From: Trileptium ribeirensis | Lineage: Eukaryota > Nematoda > Enoplea > Enoplida > Thoracostomopsidae | Length of the DNA stretch: 64,000 nucleotides | Assembly: GCA_030248225.1 (NCBI GenBank) | Contig: JASANE010029426.1 | Coordinates: 1 to 64,000 of the forward strand | Reading direction: 5' to 3' | In this document: positions 58,901 through 64,000 of the stretch, piece after piece | Position numbering within the stretch: position 1 is the stretch's first letter | Layout: each line of letters opens with the position of its first letter | Made by a program: the position numbers and the translations under genes | The notes under the pieces: model-generated | Seen by the model: the letters and a program-made list of their open reading frames with translations, nothing else | The model's database searches: none | Told to the model about the DNA's origin: nothing

Positions 58901-60412
58901 TTTAGGACGGAAAGAGAGGGCTTCGACAAATAGTAAATCCATCAAGATAACAAGTGAACTATACGATCCTAAACTAGCCAAGAATTCGTGCGGGCCCAGC
59001 GTTCAGTCCATATAAAGTTGAATAACGGGCAATAAAATAACGTAAGGATGTTCGACGGTTAGGGAGTAACACACCCCACCCCTTTAGACACCTATGATAT
59101 ATATTAAACATAATTACAAATACGAACAGCGGTCAGGACATGTTATGTAGTTCAAAACACAAAGTTGTGAATGAAACTTTTATTACCGAAAGTGAGGGCT
59201 TCGACAAATAGTAAATCCAGCAAGATAACAAGTGAACTATACGATCCTAAACTAGCCAAGAATTCGTGCGGGCCCAGCGTTCAGTCCATATAAAGTTGAA
59301 TAACGGGCAATAAAATAACGTAAAGATGTTCGACGGTTAGGGAGTAACACACCCCACCCCTTTAGACACCTATGATATATATTAAACATAATTACAAATA
59401 CGAACAGCGGTCAGGACATGTTATGTAGTTCAAAACACAAAGTTGTGAATGAAACTTTTAGTACGGAAAGAGAGGGCTTCGACAAATAGTAAATCCATCA
59501 AGATAACAAGTGAACTATACGATCCTAAACTAGCCAAGAATTCGTGCGGGCCCAGCGTTCAGTCCATATAAAGTTGAATAACGGGCAATAAAATAACGTA
59601 AGGATGTTCGACGGTTAGGGAGTAACACACCCCACCCCTTTAGACACCTATGATATATATTAAACATAATTACAAATACGAACAGCGGTCAGGACATGTT
59701 ATGTAGTTCAAAACACAAAGTTGTGAATGAAACTTTTATTACCGAAAGTGAGGGCTTCGACAAATAGTAAATCCAGCAAGATAACAAGTGAACTATACGA
59801 TCCTAAACTAGCCAAGAATTCGTGCGGGCCCAGCGTTCAGTCCATATAAAGTTGAATAACGGGCAATAAAATAACGTAAGGATGTTCGACGGTTAGGGAG
59901 TAACACACCCCACCCCTTTAGACACCTATGATATATATTAAACATAACTACAAATACGAACAGCGGTCAGGACATGTTATGTAGTTCAAAACACAAAGTT
60001 GTGAATGAAACTTTTAGTACGGAAAGAAAGGGCTTCGACAAATAGTAAATCCATCAAGATAACAAGTGAACTATACGATCCTAAACTAGCCAAGAATTCG
60101 TGCGGGCCCAGCGTTCAGTCCATATAAAGTTGAATAACGGGCAATAAAATAACGTAAGGATGTTCGACGGTTAGGGGGTAACACACCCCACCCCTTTAGA
60201 CACCTATGATATATATTAAACATAATTACAAATACGAACAGCGGTCAGGACATGTTATGTAGTTCAAAACACAAAGTTGTGAATGAAACTTTTATTACCG
60301 AAAGTGAGGGCTTCGACAAATAGTAAATCCATCAAGATAACAAGTGAACTATACGATCCTAAACTAGCCAAGAATTCGTGCGGGCCCAGCGTTCAGTCCA
60401 TATAAAGTTGAA
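55986..60412. repeat. satellite array with two monomer lengths (236 and 278 bp), 17 monomers
   Basis: The anchor 'cagcgttcag' (one copy 'cagcattcag') recurs from 55995 to 60387. Spacings in order are 278, 236, 236, 236, 278, 236, 280, 236, 236, 236, 236, then six of 278. Long monomers carry an extra 42 bp (cctatgatatatattaaaca, then 'taattacaaatacgaac') where short ones have 'ccactcatg'. Diagnostic variants show dimer higher-order repeats, 57775-58718 (472 bp, twice) and 58719-60386 (556 bp, three times). Minus-strand open frames across the array are an accident of the repeat. Confidence 0.96.
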
Positions 60413-61095
60413 ACAACCTGTTCAATATTAAGCAATGCTATGTATGCAAAGCCGGTAAGCTGTAATAAAATTTCTTCGGGTAATATTGCAAGTGTCTTAT
60501 TTGGCAACATAAAATTATCAAGCAATTGTGTAATTCAGAAAAATAAAGCTAATTCTTTCAACATAAAATTGGTCAAAATGCAATATTTTTTCAATGTAAA
60601 CAAAATTTCAATGCATATCGATGCCTGGTTCCACTAATTGAAGAGAGGCAACGACTCCAAGGTATCTAAGAAATTCAACGCTTTATAAAAATTTATCCAG
60701 CAAATACGACCCATGCTTATACACAATATTCCGAATATAGCTAATGTGACCTTAGTTTAATTGCAGAAAGGGCCGAACGAGTAATTCAGTTGTACAATTT
60801 ATTCTAACCCCTGATTTTAACATTATACTAAACTCTATTACAACAAGATTAGACCTAATACAGTGGACCAAATCCCAAACTTACAAATTTATCCAAAGAG
60901 ATAATTATATGCGCAAATTGTTCGGTCTATTCTTCACAAATTACTCTTAATACTAGTCGGTGCGCGAAACAAAACTAACCGTGCGATCTGTATAAACAAT
61001 TGTTGACGACTTGTGATTTTTGACATTTCCTCGTAATCGTGCTCTACCTGCCATGTTTTTATGTCTTGAATTAAACACTAAAATCAATTAATACT
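60413..61095. other. non-coding, nothing recognised
   Basis: This is AT-rich sequence following the satellite. A 65-codon frame at 60440-60637 has no recognisable feature. Confidence 0.3.
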
Positions 61096-61099
61096 GTCG

Positions 61100-61350
61100 A
61101 TTGTAAATGCTACCAGTGGTTCTCACTTTAACAACAACGGCTTGCGTTTTATTGCAAATACGAGCGGATTTTTCCACATTATTGTAAACACAACCAGTGG
61201 TTCCCATACGATTGTAAATACAGCCTGTGATTACTATATTTTTCTAAATGCAACCAGTGGTTTTACACTTTTGTAAATACAACCAGTGGGTTCCGCATTA
61301 TTCAAAAACAACGCCCGGTTTCTACATAATAAATCCAACCAGTATTTTTA
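61100..61350. repeat. degenerate minisatellite, unit about 36-48 bp
   Basis: 'tgtaaatacaaccagtggtt' recurs in imperfect form about six times (for example at 61108, 61186, 61245 and 61275) with variable spacing. Confidence 0.7.
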
Positions 61351-61479
61351 ATGAGGTCTATACAATAGCAGTTTCACCGTAAGAATATTTAGCAACATCG
61401 TAAATAAAACACCTGTATCACATTTAGGGGTCACATATTATATCGTTAAGAGCAGCAGCTTTATTGCAGGGCTCGGCAG

Positions 61480-61640
61480 CAACCCAATTTTGGCTTAGTT
61501 ATCTGGCTCGAACAGGGACCTTAGCATAGGCTAAAGCTTCAGGCTTAATAAATCAAGAAATGCATAGCATGAATTCCGCTTTCGCCCTTAAAAGTTACAT
61601 CGGTCCAAAATTGTGACATAATAGTGGTCAAAGGACACGA
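61480..61640 (-). mobile_element. fragment of the 362-bp satellite / TIR family
   Basis: 'agggaccttagcataggcta' and 'caggcttaataaatcaagaa', then 'atgcatagcatgaattccgc', match the inverse of the satellite start ('gcggaagtgaaatgcatgcc' .. 'ggtccctat'). It is diverged and single-copy here. Confidence 0.6.
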
Positions 61641-61644
61641 AAAC

Positions 61645-63155
61645 ACAGCAGTGACAAATTCGTTTTGGCTGCTCTCTTCAATAATATTATGATCGGGACA
61701 ATTATAATTTTTAACCTATATCTTATAGCATGTTTCACTTCACCAAAATATGTACCACAGGTTAATACTTCAGAAGAACAATCAAGAGCAGTTACAAGCA
61801 TCTAATAAAAGAGCAAATATATAAATATTAAAACGTATTTAGAGAGTACCATACAAGGATTTACGCATTTGTTTAAGCAATGAACAATATAAAAAACAAC
61901 GCTTTGTTTAAAGACACTGTTCAGCGCAAAAACATGCTCATAATAGAATTTTAATTTCCGCCGAAGTTTACAATATCGAACAACAGGTTCGCAACTAGAA
62001 TACAAACTTGATTGATGAATAGCACAAAAAACACACAGTCACGGTTTTATAAAAAAATAGCTTTTTCAGTCGCTTGAACTCTAACAGCTGAGCGTCAACC
62101 TACGACTATAGATTTTGGAATCCATACATGTCGGTGTGAAATGTCGAGTCTGTCGACTCGCTTGATCAATAGCATTTTTGATTCAATTTTTTTAAAGTTA
62201 ACATTTCGAAGAAATTCATTTAAAAATATAATTTGAATCTATATGTAAGCAGGTGATCATGACTGCAAAGCTCCATTTGGAGTGACTTGGCTTTGTCAGA
62301 TGCTCTATAAAAATAAGCCGCTTCACCCGCCACATATGTACAACAATGCATGGTACAACAAAAATGTATTTAATCCTAATGCCATTATCTTGCAAACATG
62401 TAATAGTCATTCTATTCGAACGAAACACACCCAAGTTGAACATTTGTTTCGTTTTTATGTATGGAATATTTATATGTACGTTGTTATTCACTGATATTGC
62501 GAGGATCCATACGAATTGAACAAAAGTTCGGAAATAGCATGGTTGCAAATGCACTGTGTTCTAAACAGAGGGATCTGAGTACGGCTAGAGGCCGCTGCAA
62601 AGGACTGTTCAAGACGACAAAAATATACATTATTTAAGCTTGACGTAACTAAATATGATAAAAAGGTTGTAATCAGTATCGTTTCTTAATATGATAGGTT
62701 TCCCGCTTTCATTTAATGTCACTCACAACAAACAGGGTAAACTTGATAAAAGATTAAATGTTGATAAAGTGCTAAAAAGTGTGTTCGGGAATATCAACAC
62801 TTAATATGAACGTGTATTTATATTGCGTTCACCTACTCTTAATCGAGCGATAGTCTAAATTCTGACTAAAGTACCGCACTTATTTATGTATCACGGTGTT
62901 TAAATATTTTTCAATATGCAAATACTCAGCCCCTAAAGTGTATAAAGTAAGCATATATCTATTAGGCCATGTGGAACAGTATCCGCTAGCAGCTAAATTT
63001 AATGTTAATTGCTTGCATCTATTATTCATTTCGCTACAGAAGTGGGTACTAATGAAATTAACTTTCATTAAACTGTAAATAATACGACGAAATAGAAACT
63101 TTCTATATGAATGCGAGTCAAAGTCTATTTCGGGCATATACAAATGCTACGTAAG
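61645..63155. other. non-coding, nothing recognised
   Basis: There are short frames on both strands (for example minus 62216-62554) without domain resemblance and no clear repeat. Confidence 0.3.
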
Positions 63156-63160
63156 TTAAT

Positions 63161-64000
63161 CAGAACGTAGTTGAGATTGTGTGTTGCCGGGGTAAAAGCT
63201 TTTATATTCTGTCTGTGTGTATGATCGGCCATAACTCGGGAAAGACTTTACCGATTTTCATGATCTTGAGCTCGTTCAACCCTGCATAGTCGACTTACCG
63301 TGTACAACCCGAGCGTTTTTTGATTCGAGGTCTGGTTCCGGGGTCAGCGTCAAAATGTGTGTTTTTTACGTCTTTTTAGTGCCTTCACGGAAGCAAGGTT
63401 ATTTTTATCTTTACTTTGGAATTTATTGTTTGGTTGCTTACATTTCATAGTAAGATGATAAATGCCGACGCCTCTTTTTTTGGATTAAGGCTCCAGTTCT
63501 GGAGTTATGGAGCTCGAGGTATGGCACCCTCGTGGTTCCTCGACCCAAAATTAGAAAATTTGTTCAGACGTCGTGGGCGGCTGAAAAGGTTCCCTGTAGG
63601 GTTTTCTGCATGAGAAGCTCATTTTCGGTGTTGGTTTTGCTGTACGACCGATGGTTCCATGGGTACTGGGGTATGGCGCCCCGAGTTTCGGGGTCAGAGG
63701 GCAAAATGAGGGTTGTTATCTTATTCTAGTACTCTTCACGGAAGCAATGTTATTTTTATCTTAACTTTCGAATTTTTTCTCTGGTTAATTTTATTTCATA
63801 GCAAAATGATAAATGTCGATGCCTCTTTTTGGTTTTTCTATTAAGGCTCCGGTACATAGGGTTTGAGGTATGGCGACCTTGTGGTTCTTCGGCCCAAAAT
63901 TCGAAAATTTGTTATGACATCCTGGGCAGCTGAAAAGCTTTACTTAACTTTACGAGCTGAAAAGCTTTATCGTGTACAACCCCGACCCACTTTACTTTAT
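63161..64000 (-). mobile_element. copy 3 of the repeat-carrying 'CAGAACGTAGTG' element, cut by window end
   Basis: It starts CAGAACGTAGTTGAGATTGT (63161), the inverse of the right end of copy 1 (15842-15861). 'ggccataactcggg' and 'ggtctggttccggggtcag' follow, and then about two inverted 345-bp units ('tcctcgacccaaaatta', 'tcttaactttcgaat'). It runs past position 64000. Confidence 0.7.

Overview
This window is animal nuclear DNA. It is AT-rich, intron-bearing and dominated by repeats. Animal origin is argued by an exon pair of a Bcl-2 family gene (BH3, BH1, and a BH2 split by the intron position typical of this family), four exons of a filamin with clean GT-AG junctions, and a BEL/Pao retrotransposon relic. 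I cannot name the species. A non-vertebrate animal such as a cnidarian, sponge or lophotrochozoan fits the gene content, but that is an inference.

Layout. 1-14.8 kb holds no gene I can support. It carries an hAT-like non-autonomous transposon (615-2764, with a matching 8-bp duplication) that contains a nested piggyBac-like MITE, a 1.7-kb strongly G-depleted stretch (about 6960-8640), a 628-bp tandem duplication (9057-10272) ending at a MITE, and a suspicious homopolymer patch near 13.0 kb. 14.77-15.86 kb is one copy of a repeat-carrying mobile element that recurs at 23-26 kb and 63.2-64 kb. 15.95-17.04 kb is the Bcl-2-like gene (minus strand). 20.83-29.33 kb is one giant inverted repeat: two arms of about 3.67 kb around a 1.15-kb spacer of tandem units, with a direct repeat of about 108 bp outside both arms. 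29.48-31.77 kb is a 3'-truncated, frameshifted BEL/Pao element (minus).

32.4-35.2 kb holds four filamin exons (plus strand) covering the end of one Ig-like repeat, a long acidic hinge-like insert, and the start of the next repeat. 38.87-46.24 kb holds seven exons of an unrecognised, charged, probably coiled-coil protein (minus strand, start codon at 46235, 263 residues so far). The two genes face each other and neither shows a terminal exon in the 3.65 kb between them. Their introns contain a MITE, a tRNA-like sequence, an AT hairpin and a 94-bp minisatellite.

46.7-64 kb is repeat territory: hAT-like ends, a 123-bp tandem array, a TIR element that carries the 3' tail of a non-LTR retrotransposon (51884-52565), a 362-bp satellite (53.28-55.95 kb) whose monomer shares sequence with dispersed mobile-element fragments, and next to it a satellite with two exact monomer lengths (236 and 278 bp) and nested dimer higher-order repeats (55.99-60.41 kb). 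The two protein-coding loci of the right-hand half and the Bcl-2 locus look independent. No operon-like or pathway relationship is visible.
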